DNA of 64,000 bases from Bradyrhizobium sp. AS23.2 (GTDB lineage: Bacteria > Pseudomonadota > Alphaproteobacteria > Rhizobiales > Xanthobacteraceae). The notes beneath the pieces were generated by a model. That model ran no database searches. It saw only the letters and a list, made by a program, of their open reading frames with translations, and was not told the origin of the DNA. Position numbers and translations under genes: made by a program. The stretch covers positions 22,653 through 86,652 of the forward strand of contig NZ_LGHM01000026.1 of the NCBI RefSeq assembly GCF_001908185.1. The letters run 5' to 3'. This document shows positions 1 to 7,963 of the stretch, in pieces. Numbering within the stretch: the first letter of the stretch is position 1; each line of letters starts with the position of its first letter.

Positions 1-604
1 CGCCGCCGAGATAGGAGCGCATTTCCTGGACATCGGTCATGGCGGCGCAACCCCGCGCGTTCATCGTGCCGAGCACGTTGAACGTGGCCGATGCCCACCG
101 CAGCATGCTGCCGCGCCCGTAGTCTTCCAACCCCACCAGCTTGGATACGATGGTGAGCGGCAGATGCTGGGCGAGATCCGTCACCGCATCGAATTGTCCG
201 CGCGTCACGAGGTCGTCGACCAGCCGCCGCGCCTCGGCGCGGATCTGCGGACCGATCTCCTCCAGCGCGCGCGGCAGCAGGGGCGCGGCGATGATCGCGC
301 GCAACCGGTCATGCAGCGGCGCGTCGCTCGCCAGCGTCGTGCCGCGCGACATGTCGTTGACGTGATCGTTGGCGGCAACCCCTTGCGCCGACGAGAACAG
401 ACCGGGACTGCGCAAGGCGCCGCGGACGTCGTCAAAGCGTCCCAATGCATAGAGCCCGTTGCGCGGCAGCCACACTGCCGCGCCCAGATCGCGGAGCGCG
501 CGGTAGTGCGGATAGGGATCGCGCAGTACGTCGTCGCTGTAGAGATCGACGTCATAGGCGGGGCGGTCCATCACAGCGGGCATCGTCCCTGCTCCATCTG
601 CCAT
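1..604 (-). CDS. Cytochrome P450, N-terminal part (cut by window edge)
   Basis: The first ~200 residues of a soluble bacterial P450 that would oxidise a small organic substrate with electrons from a ferredoxin. The N-terminus MADGAGTM is followed by the usual DPYPHYRALRDLG segment, the FSSAQGV region and an SDAPLHDRLRAII stretch, the place of the family's DPPxHTxxR helix C motif. The I-helix and heme-cysteine loop lie outside the window. The layout and the FNVLGTMNA stretch remind me of the CYP199 group (para-substituted benzoates), but that is from memory only. The start lies 7 bases after the stop of the upstream binding-protein gene, so the two are likely one transcript and the imported compound may be the P450 substrate. 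A start at Met8 is also possible. Confidence 0.85.
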   Translation of the reverse strand, partial: MADGAGTMPAVMDRPAYDVDLYSDDVLRDPYPHYRALRDLGAAVWLPRNGLYALGRFDDVRGALRSPGLFSSAQGVAANDHVNDMSRGTTLASDAPLHDRLRAIIAAPLLPRALEEIGPQIRAEARRLVDDLVTRGQFDAVTDLAQHLPLTIVSKLVGLEDYGRGSMLRWASATFNVLGTMNARGCAAMTDVQEMRSYLGG

Positions 605-611
605 CGTCCGC

Positions 612-1760
612 TTAGCGCACCGCGACCCACTCGCCTTTTTCGAGCTTGCCGAGCGCCAGTGCGCTCTGGTCCAGACCGGTGTGGTCGTTGGGGCCGTAAT
701 TGTAGACGCCGCGCGAGCCTGCGACGCCCTTCAACCCTTCGATCGCGCTGCGCAGGCCTTCGCGAAATTCGGCCGTGCCCGGCTCACCCGCCTTCAGGGC
801 GGCAGGCACCGCGCGTTCGATCAGGATCAGCGCATCATAGGCCGAGCCGGCAAAGATGTTGCGGCTGCCGGGTCCAAACTTGGCCTCGTAGCGCTCAATG
901 AATTCGAGCGCGGCCTTCTTGGCGGGATAATCATCGGGGAACGACGCTGCCGCGACCGCCGGGCTCAGCGGCACCAAGATGCCATCTCCTTGCGCACCGG
1001 TCAGCTTGCGGAAGTCGCCGAAGGTGGCGCCAAGCGTGCCGTAGATCTGGCCCGCATATCCCTTCTCGCGCAGTTGCAGCAGCGGAAGGGCCGCGGGTGC
1101 GCCGGAAGCCGCGATCAGCACCGCGTCGGGATTTGCCGCAATGATCTTCAGAATCTGCCCGACGACGGTGGTATCGGTCCGGGCATATTTCTCGTTGGCG
1201 ACGAGTTCGATTCCCGCTTCCTTGCACATATCGGCACTGACCTTGCTCCAGGCGTCGCCATAGGAATCGCCAAAGCCGATCAGCGCCAGCTTCTTGACGC
1301 CGGTCTTCTTCATGTTTGCGAACAGCGGCGTCGCCTCGTGATCGTCATTGGTCGTGGTCTTGAATATCCATCGCCGCCGTGCGTCGACCGGTGCGACCAG
1401 TGCGTTGACCGGCGCAAGCGCGATGACAGGCAATCCGTACTCGACCGCCGGATCGATCGCGGCGAATGATCCGGGCGTCGTGGTAGGCCCGACCAGAATG
1501 TCGATCTTGCTCGCCTGATAGAGCTTGCGCAGCGCGGTCACCGCCGCGGTGCTGTCGGAAGCCTCGTCGAGGAAGAGATAGTTGACCTTCTTGCCGGCGA
1601 TCTCGGCCGGGGCAAAGGCCGTGCCGTTGCGCTCGGCATTGCCGATAGCCGCCGCCGGCCCGGTCGCCGACAGGATGATGCCGACATTGATATCGGCAGC
1701 AAAAACCGGCGCTGCGAACAGTTGTACCGCAAGACATGCGCCAAGCACCGATCGCAGCAT
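612..1760 (-). CDS. ABC transporter substrate-binding protein, LivJ/type I periplasmic fold
   Basis: Periplasmic binding protein of the branched-chain amino acid/aromatic acid (HAAT) uptake class, 382 aa. The signal peptide MLRSVLGACLAVQLFAAPVF is followed by the mature start ADINVGIILSATGPAA, the standard first strand of Peripla_BP_6 proteins. GPTTTPGSFAAIDPA and LIGFGDSYGDAWSK are further family-like stretches. The start at 1760 is chosen because GGAGG sits ahead of it and the signal peptide begins there; an in-frame extension to 1799 is less likely. It is the first gene of an operon with the P450 and diverges from a hydroxylase gene. No permease or ATPase gene is visible in the window, so partners must lie elsewhere or be shared. 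Confidence 0.9.
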   Translation of the reverse strand: MLRSVLGACLAVQLFAAPVFAADINVGIILSATGPAAAIGNAERNGTAFAPAEIAGKKVNYLFLDEASDSTAAVTALRKLYQASKIDILVGPTTTPGSFAAIDPAVEYGLPVIALAPVNALVAPVDARRRWIFKTTTNDDHEATPLFANMKKTGVKKLALIGFGDSYGDAWSKVSADMCKEAGIELVANEKYARTDTTVVGQILKIIAANPDAVLIAASGAPAALPLLQLREKGYAGQIYGTLGATFGDFRKLTGAQGDGILVPLSPAVAAASFPDDYPAKKAALEFIERYEAKFGPGSRNIFAGSAYDALILIERAVPAALKAGEPGTAEFREGLRSAIEGLKGVAGSRGVYNYGPNDHTGLDQSALALGKLEKGEWVAVR

Positions 1761-1863
1761 CGACGTTCCTCCATCCGGCAGGCTGCGGGCGGCCTGCATT
1801 TTATTGCCTTTGATTCTTCCTTTGCCAAACCACGGCGTCGGCGCGTAGCGCTATCCGCGAGGT

Positions 1864-1878
1864 GTCCGACTGGCGGAC
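1864..1878. promoter_or_regulatory. Palindromic operator candidate 1 (GTCCG-N5-CGGAC)
   Basis: A 15-base palindrome (with T and A added outside, TGTCCG-N5-CGGACA) in the gap between the divergent binding-protein and hydroxylase genes. A second copy with the same half sites lies 53 bp away, centre to centre. The half-site geometry would suit a dimeric regulator of the IclR or similar class; the regulator itself is not in the window. Confidence 0.6.
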
Positions 1879-1916
1879 AGGTGACCATTTGGCTGGGAAT
1901 GGGCACGACGCCCCTC

Positions 1917-1931
1917 GTCCGCTGAGCGGAC
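1917..1931. promoter_or_regulatory. Palindromic operator candidate 2 (GTCCG-N5-CGGAC)
   Basis: Second copy of the palindrome, reading GTCCGCTGAGCGGAC, about 54 bases upstream of the hydroxylase start. The 53-bp centre spacing is close to five helical turns, so both sites face the same side of the DNA. This supports cooperative binding by one regulator controlling both divergent transcripts (inference). Confidence 0.6.
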
Positions 1932-1984
1932 ACTTGGCGCGGCGACGTTGATGCGGCGGCTTCGCTTGAGGAAGAGATAGCCCC

Positions 1985-3499
1985 ATGCAAGATAAATCCG
2001 CCCCCGAAAACTTCGATGTCGTGATCGTCGGCCGCGGCCCGGTCGGTGCCACCCTCGCCAACCTGCTCGGCCTGTGCGGCGTGCGGACGCTGGTGCTGGA
2101 GCGCGAGGCGCGGACCTACCATCTGCCGCGCGCGGTGCATTTCGACGACGAATGCATGCGGGTGTTCCAGGCCTTCGGCCTCGCGGATGCGATCCTGCCG
2201 TATGTCACCCTCAGCCCGGGGATGCTCTTCCTCGACGCTGACGGCCGGATGCTGCTGGACTGGTCGCGGCCGCAGACGCTCACGCCGATGGGCTGGAATC
2301 TCAGCTACCGATTCCATCAGCCGGATTTGGAGGATGTGCTGATCGGAGGTCTCGCCCGCTGGCCGCAGGTCACCTTGCGCAACCGCTGCGACGTGTTCGC
2401 GCTGGACCAGGACGAGCACGGCGTCCGCGTCCGCTACGAGGACCTCTCCAACGGGAAGCTCACCGAAGTCCGCGCCGGCTATGTGATCGGCTGCGACGGC
2501 GCCCGCTCGCTGGTGCGCCGCTTCATCGGTTCCGGCATGGACGATCTTGGCTTCCACGAGCGCTGGCTCGTGATCGACGTGCTGCTCAAGCGCGAACGCG
2601 ATGACCTCGGCGACTACAGCATCCAGCATTGCGATCCGCGGCGACCGGCGACGTATGTGCGCGGCACCGGCATGCGGCGGCGTTGGGAGATCACGGTGCT
2701 CCCCGACGAGGACTCCCAAGAGGTCGCGCAGCCGGCGAAGGTCTGGGAGTTGCTTTCGCGCTGGATCACACCCGACGATGCCGACATCGAGCGCGCGGCG
2801 GTCTACACTTTTCACTCCGTCATCGCGCAGCAATGGCGGAGCGACCGGCTGCTGCTCGCGGGCGATTCCGCGCACCAGACCCCGCCGTTCCTCGGCCAGG
2901 GCATGTGCGCCGGCATCCGTGATGCTGCGAATCTCGCCTGGAAACTCGGCGCGGTCATTCGCACAGGCGCCGACGCGAGCCTGCTCGACACCTATCAGAG
3001 CGAGCGTATGCCGCACGTCCGCGAGTTCGTCGAGCTCGCCATTCGGCTCGGCGGCGTTATCAACACCAAGGCAATCGAAGCGGGCCTTGCCGCCGGCGAA
3101 GCGCGGGAGAATGCGCCAGTCAAGCTCGAGGTGAAAAAGCCCCTGCTCGGCCCCGGGCTCGCGTTCGGGGAGCTGCCGCTGGCCGGACATCTGGCGCCGC
3201 AGTTTGCGCTCAGCGACGGCAGCCGCAGCGACGATCTGACCGGCTACAGTCACGTGCTGCTCACCGAAACATCCGCGGCGCTCTCTCCTCATTTTCGCGA
3301 CGCTCTTTCGCAGGCGGCGATCAAAATCCTGTCCAGCGACGATGCCGAGGGTGTCGGCCGCTGGCTCCGCGAGCACGGAATCATCGCCGCGCTCATTCGC
3401 CCAGACCGCTATGTGCGCGGCACCGCCTGCAACGATTCCGAGCTCGACCGGCTCATTGCCGCCATCACTCCTCCAACCCATGTGCCGTCCGCGGCCTGA
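1985..3499 (+). CDS. FAD-dependent aromatic hydroxylase, MhpA-like class A monooxygenase
   Basis: Flavoprotein monooxygenase of 504 aa that would hydroxylate an aromatic ring using NAD(P)H and O2. The Rossmann motif VVIVGRGPVGATLA (GxGxxG, residues 16-21) opens the protein. The DG motif GCDGARSLVR is near residue 168, and the GD motif LLAGDSAHQTPPFLGQGM with downstream DAANLAWKL is near residue 290. These three, and the overall resemblance to 3-(3-hydroxyphenyl)propionate hydroxylase, place it in class A. It heads a plus-strand group with a fumarylacetoacetase-family hydrolase and a second binding protein, and its promoter gap contains the paired palindromes. The actual substrate cannot be read from sequence. 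Confidence 0.9.
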   Translation: MQDKSAPENFDVVIVGRGPVGATLANLLGLCGVRTLVLEREARTYHLPRAVHFDDECMRVFQAFGLADAILPYVTLSPGMLFLDADGRMLLDWSRPQTLTPMGWNLSYRFHQPDLEDVLIGGLARWPQVTLRNRCDVFALDQDEHGVRVRYEDLSNGKLTEVRAGYVIGCDGARSLVRRFIGSGMDDLGFHERWLVIDVLLKRERDDLGDYSIQHCDPRRPATYVRGTGMRRRWEITVLPDEDSQEVAQPAKVWELLSRWITPDDADIERAAVYTFHSVIAQQWRSDRLLLAGDSAHQTPPFLGQGMCAGIRDAANLAWKLGAVIRTGADASLLDTYQSERMPHVREFVELAIRLGGVINTKAIEAGLAAGEARENAPVKLEVKKPLLGPGLAFGELPLAGHLAPQFALSDGSRSDDLTGYSHVLLTETSAALSPHFRDALSQAAIKILSSDDAEGVGRWLREHGIIAALIRPDRYVRGTACNDSELDRLIAAITPPTHVPSAA

Positions 3500-3519
3500 C
3501 CGAACACACAGGATATCTC

Positions 3520-4371
3520 ATGAAGCTTCTTTCTTTCATCGCCGACGGACGCGCCTCCTTCGGCGCCGTCAAGGACAATGGTGTCGTCGATCTCGGCACG
3601 CGCATGGCGGGCTGCACCACACTGCGGCAGTTGCTTGAAGCAAATCGCGTTGCCGAGGCCGCAAAGCTGGTCGCCTCCGCTGCGCCCGATCATCCGCTCG
3701 ACAAGATCACCTTCGCACCCGTCATCCCCGATCCCGGCAAGATCATCTGCGTCGGCCTCAACTACCGCGACCACGTCGCCGAAACCGGCCGCACCGTCAC
3801 CGAGAAGCCGGCGCTGTTCGTCCGATTCCCGTGCAGCCAGGTCGGGCATCTCCAGCCCGTGGTGAAGCCGAAAGTGAGCGACGATTTCGACTATGAGGGT
3901 GAGCTCGCGCTCGTCATCGGCAAGGAAGGCCGCCACATCCCCGCAAGCCGCGCGCTCGACCACATCGCCGGCTATTCCTGCTACAACGAAGGCAGCATCC
4001 GCGACTGGCAGCGCCACACCAGCCAGTTCCTGTCCGGCAAGACCTTTGCCGAAAGCGGCAGCTTCGGCCCGTGGCTGGTGACGGCGGACGAGATTCCTGA
4101 TCCGTCAAAGCTCACTCTGCAGACGCGCCTGAACGGCACCGTGGTGCAGGACACAACCACCGACCTCCTGATCACTGCGATACCCGAGCTGATCGCCTAC
4201 ATCTCGACGATCTGCCCGCTCGTCCCGGGCGACGTCATCGTCACGGGCACGCCGGGCGGGGTCGGTGCGAAGCGCACGCCGCCTCTGTGGATGCGCCCCG
4301 GCGACACCGTCGAGGTCGAGATCTCCGGCATCGGGACCCTGCGCAACACGGTCATCGCCGAGCCGGCCTGA
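3520..4371 (+). CDS. Fumarylacetoacetate hydrolase family protein
   Basis: 283-aa cytosolic metal-dependent C-C hydrolase or isomerase of the FAH superfamily, which cleaves or decarboxylates the acyl products of aromatic ring opening. The conserved core starts at KIICVGLNYRDHVAETG. It continues through the metal-binding stretch FDYEGELALVIGKEG near residue 125, then GKTFAESGSFGPWLVT and the closing PGDVIVTGTPGGVG. It begins 20 bases after the hydroxylase stop and most likely acts later in the same pathway. No ring-cleavage dioxygenase gene is present between them, so that step must be encoded elsewhere. Confidence 0.9.
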   Translation: MKLLSFIADGRASFGAVKDNGVVDLGTRMAGCTTLRQLLEANRVAEAAKLVASAAPDHPLDKITFAPVIPDPGKIICVGLNYRDHVAETGRTVTEKPALFVRFPCSQVGHLQPVVKPKVSDDFDYEGELALVIGKEGRHIPASRALDHIAGYSCYNEGSIRDWQRHTSQFLSGKTFAESGSFGPWLVTADEIPDPSKLTLQTRLNGTVVQDTTTDLLITAIPELIAYISTICPLVPGDVIVTGTPGGVGAKRTPPLWMRPGDTVEVEISGIGTLRNTVIAEPA

Positions 4372-4418
4372 CCGCCGCCTTCGATCAATCAAACGACAAC
4401 AAATAGTCAGGAAACGCC

Positions 4419-5630
4419 ATGGGCAACCTCCGCACGACATCCACCGCCGCCCTGCTGATCGCTCTGGCGCTCGCAGCTCCCACTGCGCGCGCCGAGATCA
4501 AGGGCGATGCCATCCGCATCGGCGTGCTCACCGACATGAACGGCGTGTTCGCGACCGCCATGGGCCCGGGCTCGGTCGAGGCGGCGCGGATGGCGGCGGA
4601 GGAGTTCGGCGGCAAGATCAACGGCAAGCCGATCGAGATCCTGCAGGCCGATCACCAGAACAAGCCGGACCTCGCTGCATCGCTCGCCCGCAAATGGTTC
4701 AGCGATGGCGTGCAGGCGATTGCCGACGGTGGCAGCTCCGGCGCCGCGCTCGCGGTGCAGGAGCTGGTCCGCGGCAACGGAAAGATCTTCCTCGTCTCCG
4801 GTGCGGGCGCCAACCAGCTCACCGATGACGCCTGCGCGCCGACCAGCGTGCAGTGGACCCAGGACGCCTATTCTACCGCGACCGCCGTGGTCTCCGGCAT
4901 CATGCAGACCAGCCAGGAGCCGTGGTTCTTCATCACCGGCGACTATGCTTTCGGCCATTCGATCGAGGCGACCGCGCGCGCCCGCATCAGCGAGCTCGGC
5001 GGCAAGGTCGCCGGCGGCGTCAAGGCGCAGCTCGGCACGCCCGATTACAGCTCGTTCCTGCTCCAGGCCCAGGCGTCGGGCGCCAAGATCCTGGCGATCA
5101 ACGTCGCTGGTGACAACGCCACCGCGATCAAGCAGGCGGAAGAATTCGGTCTTGCCGACCAGGGCATGAAGATCGTGCCGATGTCGTTCCAGAACGTCGA
5201 CATCGAGGCAGTCGGATTGAAGGCCACGCGCGGCGATCTCATCGTCACCTCGTTCTTCGAGGATGTCTCGCCGGCAGCCCGGAAATTCTCCGATGCGTTC
5301 TATGCACGCCGCAAGGCGATGCCGTCGCAAATCCTGGCCGGAGTCTATTCAGCAGTGCGCCACTATCTGCAAGCCGTGAAAGACACCGGCTCCGACGACA
5401 GCGCGACCGTGATGGCCAAGATGAAGGCGACGCCGGTGTCGGATGCGTACACCACCAACGGCCGCATCCGCGAGGACCAGCGCATGGTGCACGATCTTTA
5501 TCTGGTGCAGGTCAAGACGCCGGAGGAATCCAAAGGCCCATGGGACTTCGTCAAGCTGGTCGCGACGATCCAGCCCGACCAGGCCTTCCGCCCGCTCGAT
5601 CGCAGCAAGTGCAGCCTGGTCGGCAAATAG
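4419..5630 (+). CDS. ABC transporter substrate-binding protein, LivJ-type
   Basis: Second periplasmic binding protein of this locus, 403 aa. The signal peptide is about 25 residues, ending in APTARA, and the mature start AEIKGDAIRIGVLTDMNGVF is typical of Peripla_BP_6. Downstream SGAGANQLTDDAC and FITGDYAFGHSIEA match the ligand-domain pattern of aromatic-acid binding members. An AGGAAA sequence precedes the ATG. It lies 47 bases after the hydrolase gene and is likely co-transcribed. Two binding proteins on either side of one control region suggest uptake of two related substrates, or one substrate and its metabolite. Its stop codon TAG forms the first bases of an intergenic repeat. Confidence 0.9.
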   Translation: MGNLRTTSTAALLIALALAAPTARAEIKGDAIRIGVLTDMNGVFATAMGPGSVEAARMAAEEFGGKINGKPIEILQADHQNKPDLAASLARKWFSDGVQAIADGGSSGAALAVQELVRGNGKIFLVSGAGANQLTDDACAPTSVQWTQDAYSTATAVVSGIMQTSQEPWFFITGDYAFGHSIEATARARISELGGKVAGGVKAQLGTPDYSSFLLQAQASGAKILAINVAGDNATAIKQAEEFGLADQGMKIVPMSFQNVDIEAVGLKATRGDLIVTSFFEDVSPAARKFSDAFYARRKAMPSQILAGVYSAVRHYLQAVKDTGSDDSATVMAKMKATPVSDAYTTNGRIREDQRMVHDLYLVQVKTPEESKGPWDFVKLVATIQPDQAFRPLDRSKCSLVGK

Positions 5631-5711
5631 AGCGTTTTCGAGCGAAGTGGATACCGGTTCGCGTCAAGACAGCAATATGAGCCCCGTTCCGATCCCATCG
5701 GAACGGGGCTC
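5628..5711. repeat. Intergenic repeat copy 1 (AGAGCGTTTTCGAGCGAAG family)
   Basis: The first 37 bases match the copy at 34400-34436 and begin with the TAG stop of the preceding gene. After a shorter middle part both copies share a closing hairpin region. Compared with copy 2, this one seems to lack part of the middle segment. Confidence 0.85.
5679..5711. terminator. Bidirectional hairpin terminator within the repeat
   Basis: Perfect 15-bp stem (GAGCCCCGTTCCGAT with its complement) and a 3-base loop, placed between two convergent genes. It probably terminates both; there is no strong T-run. Confidence 0.7.
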
Positions 5712-5717
5712 TAACCG

Positions 5718-6560
5718 TCAGGCCAGATAGCGCGTGAGATAGCCTTCCATCGCGTAGAGCGCACATAGTGCGAGGCTCGACCACACCGCGGCGCTGAAAT
5801 ACAGGAACATCCAGGTCAGCTCGCCCTTCCAGTGCGCGATGTCGTGGGTCACCACCCATCGCGTACTGACGTCGTGCAGCCCTTCGAGGAGGCCGAGGAA
5901 TTTGTTGCCCTCGGCGTGACCCGCCCGCCAGCGGCTGAGATACATCGGCACGTCGACCGTGACGAGGAAGGCGAGGAAGCAGGCAATGCCGACGATGCCG
6001 GCAATCAGCGCCCAGCGCACCGGTCCTTGGAATTCCGGCATCAGGCGGCACAGCGCGATTCCCGCGAGGAAAAAGGTCACCGCCCAAAGCGAGTTCTCGA
6101 TGGCGTTGTAGAGGAAGTTGGTGGTTGCGACCGCGTACCAGGAGAAGCATTCCGCGATGATGATGATGGGCACGATCACGAGCGCGATGTTCACGGCAGT
6201 CTCCGCACCGGCCATGCCGCCTAGCTGATGCAGGATGATCGCCCATTGCGCGGCGAAGCACACCTCGGCCACGGTCGCGACCGTACGGCCGACGAAGACG
6301 CTGGAGAGCCAGGTATCGAAAAGACAGATGCGCTGCACGTCGGCCCGCGGCAGCACCGAGCGGAACGCACAGCCGAACACATAGGCTGCGCACAGCAGGA
6401 ACATCAGGCCGATATCCGAGCCGCCGCCGACACTGCCGGCAACCGTCGGATAAAACTCGCGGTACAGCATGAACCAGACGAGGATGTTGGCAGCGCTGAC
6501 CAGCGTCAGGGACCCCCACCACCACGCGAGGGGATTTGACCGTGCCTGCCACTGCAACAT
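5718..6560 (-). CDS. Multi-pass membrane protein of unknown function
   Basis: 280-aa integral membrane protein that I do not recognise. Hydrophobic segments occur near LTLVSAANILVWFML, MFLLCAAYVFGCAF, the long NIALVIVPIIIIA run, AVTFFLAGIAL, IAGIVGIACFLAFLVTV and the C-terminal MFLYFSAAVWSSLALC, suggesting about seven or eight spans. Polar loops carry several conserved-looking His, Arg and Trp residues such as VVTHDIAHWKGEL. The start at 6560 has GGAG six bases upstream; an in-frame extension to 6698 lacks such a site. It is convergent with the binding-protein gene and has no obvious partner. Confidence 0.75.
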   Translation of the reverse strand: MLQWQARSNPLAWWWGSLTLVSAANILVWFMLYREFYPTVAGSVGGGSDIGLMFLLCAAYVFGCAFRSVLPRADVQRICLFDTWLSSVFVGRTVATVAEVCFAAQWAIILHQLGGMAGAETAVNIALVIVPIIIIAECFSWYAVATTNFLYNAIENSLWAVTFFLAGIALCRLMPEFQGPVRWALIAGIVGIACFLAFLVTVDVPMYLSRWRAGHAEGNKFLGLLEGLHDVSTRWVVTHDIAHWKGELTWMFLYFSAAVWSSLALCALYAMEGYLTRYLA

Positions 6561-6909
6561 GAGCTGCTCCACTGTAATCGATATGACATCCAGCGGTAGC
6601 AATTCTGTCACAATAAGACAGTCGCTCGCGACAAAAATATGCGTGACGGCACTGTCATAATTCGCGCGGAGCCCGGGTTTGCAGCGGGTCGCGGGCAAGT
6701 ATCTCGCCGAATCGGCTCTCTCCGTGCGTCATCAACGGCAAAGCCGGACGGCCGCTATGGTCCTGCGGACTCTCGCGAGCGACCTCCCAGGCTAAGAGCA
6801 CGAAAAACCACCGGGCGCTCTGGCGCTCCGGTGGTCTGATATCGGCCAAGGATCACTCGGTCATTCCGGGACGATGCTACGCATCGAACCCGGAACGACG
6901 ACGCTCCTC
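6561..6909. other. Intergenic gap with one repeat fragment
   Basis: About 350 bases with no convincing gene. Near the membrane-protein start it is locally AT-rich and may hold that gene's promoter. The part toward 6860-6899 is a repeat fragment described separately. Nothing else is recognisable. Confidence 0.6.
6860..6899. repeat. GTCATTCCGGG-type palindromic repeat fragment
   Basis: Starts GTCATTCCGGGACGATGC and runs into GCATCGAACCCGGAACGAC. The same family recurs at 39622-39742 and 53116-53193, with a partial copy near 22911. Confidence 0.7.
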
Positions 6910-7401
6910 TTACCTCTTCATCCCCGCCACATACGCTGCGAGCTTGTCCAGCGTCTGATAGCCGTATTCGACGGCGCCGAAGCCGATCATGCCGTCGCGC
7001 TGCTCGGTGCTCGAGGTCAGTTGCCGCATCATCAGCACCGTCTTGCCGTTGCTCTGCTCGGCAAATGTAAGGGTGAAGCGGAACAGGCCGGGATCCTCGT
7101 CCTGGTCAACCCCGTGATCCATCTCCATCAGGGACGGCCGCTCGATGCGGCGGAAGCGCATGCGGTTTGGATAAACCGTGCCGTCGGGGCTGATCATGTT
7201 GAAGCGCCAGACGCCGCCGACGCGCACGTCGATCTCGAAGGTCTCGATCTTGAAACCCTTCGGCCCGAACCATTGCGGCAGATGCTTTGGGTCGGACCAC
7301 GCCTCGAACACCAGATCGCGCGGCGCGTCGATCACGCGCGACATCACGATCTCGCGGTCGAGCGACCATTGCGACAGGGCAGCATTGGCAGAATTCGTCA
7401 T
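6910..7401 (-). CDS. SRPBCC/AHSA1-domain protein
   Basis: Small soluble START-like fold protein of about 163 aa. The pattern is characteristic of the Aha1-C/CalC group: IVMSRVIDAPRDLVFEAWSD, then PQWFGPKGF, then VGGVWRFNMISPDG and a C-terminal amphipathic helix. Members bind hydrophobic ligands, and the specific ligand cannot be inferred. The ATG at 7401 overlaps the TGA of the upstream ArsR-type gene by one base; a GTG three bases earlier would overlap by four. Either way translation is coupled, as is usual for ArsR-SRPBCC pairs, where the regulator controls its partner. Confidence 0.9.
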   Translation of the reverse strand: MTNSANAALSQWSLDREIVMSRVIDAPRDLVFEAWSDPKHLPQWFGPKGFKIETFEIDVRVGGVWRFNMISPDGTVYPNRMRFRRIERPSLMEMDHGVDQDEDPGLFRFTLTFAEQSNGKTVLMMRQLTSSTEQRDGMIGFGAVEYGYQTLDKLAAYVAGMKR

Positions 7402-7790
7402 CACTCAGAACCTTTCCGTTTGGTTGTGCGGGACGGCCGCTTGGCGGCCGCCCGCTCCTTCTCTCTCTTGAGCTTCATCACGTAGGCTTCGAACCGGTCG
7501 AGCCGCGCTTCCCAGATCGCGCGCTGCTGCTGGAACCAGTACTCCGCGCCGACAAGCGCGTCCGGGCCGAGGCGGCAGGTGCGCACGCGGCCGGATTTTT
7601 CCGACTGAACGAGCCCGCTCGTCTCCAGCACCTGGATGTGTTTCATCAAGCTCGGCAGCGCCATGTCGAAGGGGTCTGCGAGCTCGCCGACCGAGGCCTC
7701 GCCGGCGCAGAGCCGCATCACGATCGCCCGCCGGGTGGGATCGGCAAGGGCCGCGAAAACCTGGTCGAGCTGGGATAATTGGTTAGCCAT
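7401..7790 (-). CDS. ArsR-family winged-helix transcriptional regulator
   Basis: 129-aa DNA-binding repressor-like protein. ANQLSQLDQVFAALADPTRR opens the ArsR fold, and the recognition region is VGELADPFDMALPSLMKHI followed by LETSGLVQSEKSGR. The tail is rich in Lys and Arg. The family's cysteine metal site is not visible, consistent with the non-metal subgroup paired with SRPBCC proteins. The start at 7790 (MANQLSQLD) is favoured over the in-frame extension to 7829. Two copies of a TTAGC-N6-GCTAA palindrome, one overlapping its start codon and one 50 bp upstream, point to autoregulation. Confidence 0.9.
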   Translation of the reverse strand: MANQLSQLDQVFAALADPTRRAIVMRLCAGEASVGELADPFDMALPSLMKHIQVLETSGLVQSEKSGRVRTCRLGPDALVGAEYWFQQQRAIWEARLDRFEAYVMKLKREKERAAAKRPSRTTKRKGSE

Positions 7791-7798
7791 GAAGCTAA
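7783..7798. promoter_or_regulatory. ArsR operator candidate overlapping the start codon (TTAGC-N6-GCTAA)
   Basis: Inverted repeat GTTAGC-CATGAA-GCTAAC; the spacer contains the regulator's ATG on the minus strand. Binding here would block both transcription and translation start. An identical-arm copy lies at 7833-7848. Confidence 0.6.
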
Positions 7799-7832
7799 CT
7801 ATAGAGTCACCATCGTCCGGTGTCAACAATTG

Positions 7833-7848
7833 TTAGCTCAACAGCTAA
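7833..7848. promoter_or_regulatory. ArsR operator candidate 2 (TTAGC-N6-GCTAA)
   Basis: Inverted repeat TTAGC-TCAACA-GCTAA, 50 bp centre to centre from the first copy. It sits in an AT-rich stretch that is a good place for the regulator's promoter. Confidence 0.6.
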
Positions 7849-7963
7849 GTATTTTTACCAACCCCTCGCAATCGGAACCCGCAACGCGCAATCGTGAATT
7901 GGGGTATGTCCCCCTCCACGTTAAAAAGAGATTCGGGGGCGCAACGCATCATTCGCCAGAGCC

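Noticed and set aside
1538..3481. A 647-codon minus-strand reading over the hydroxylase gene
   Set aside because: Overlaps both the binding-protein start region and the hydroxylase; composition and lack of motifs mark it as a shadow.
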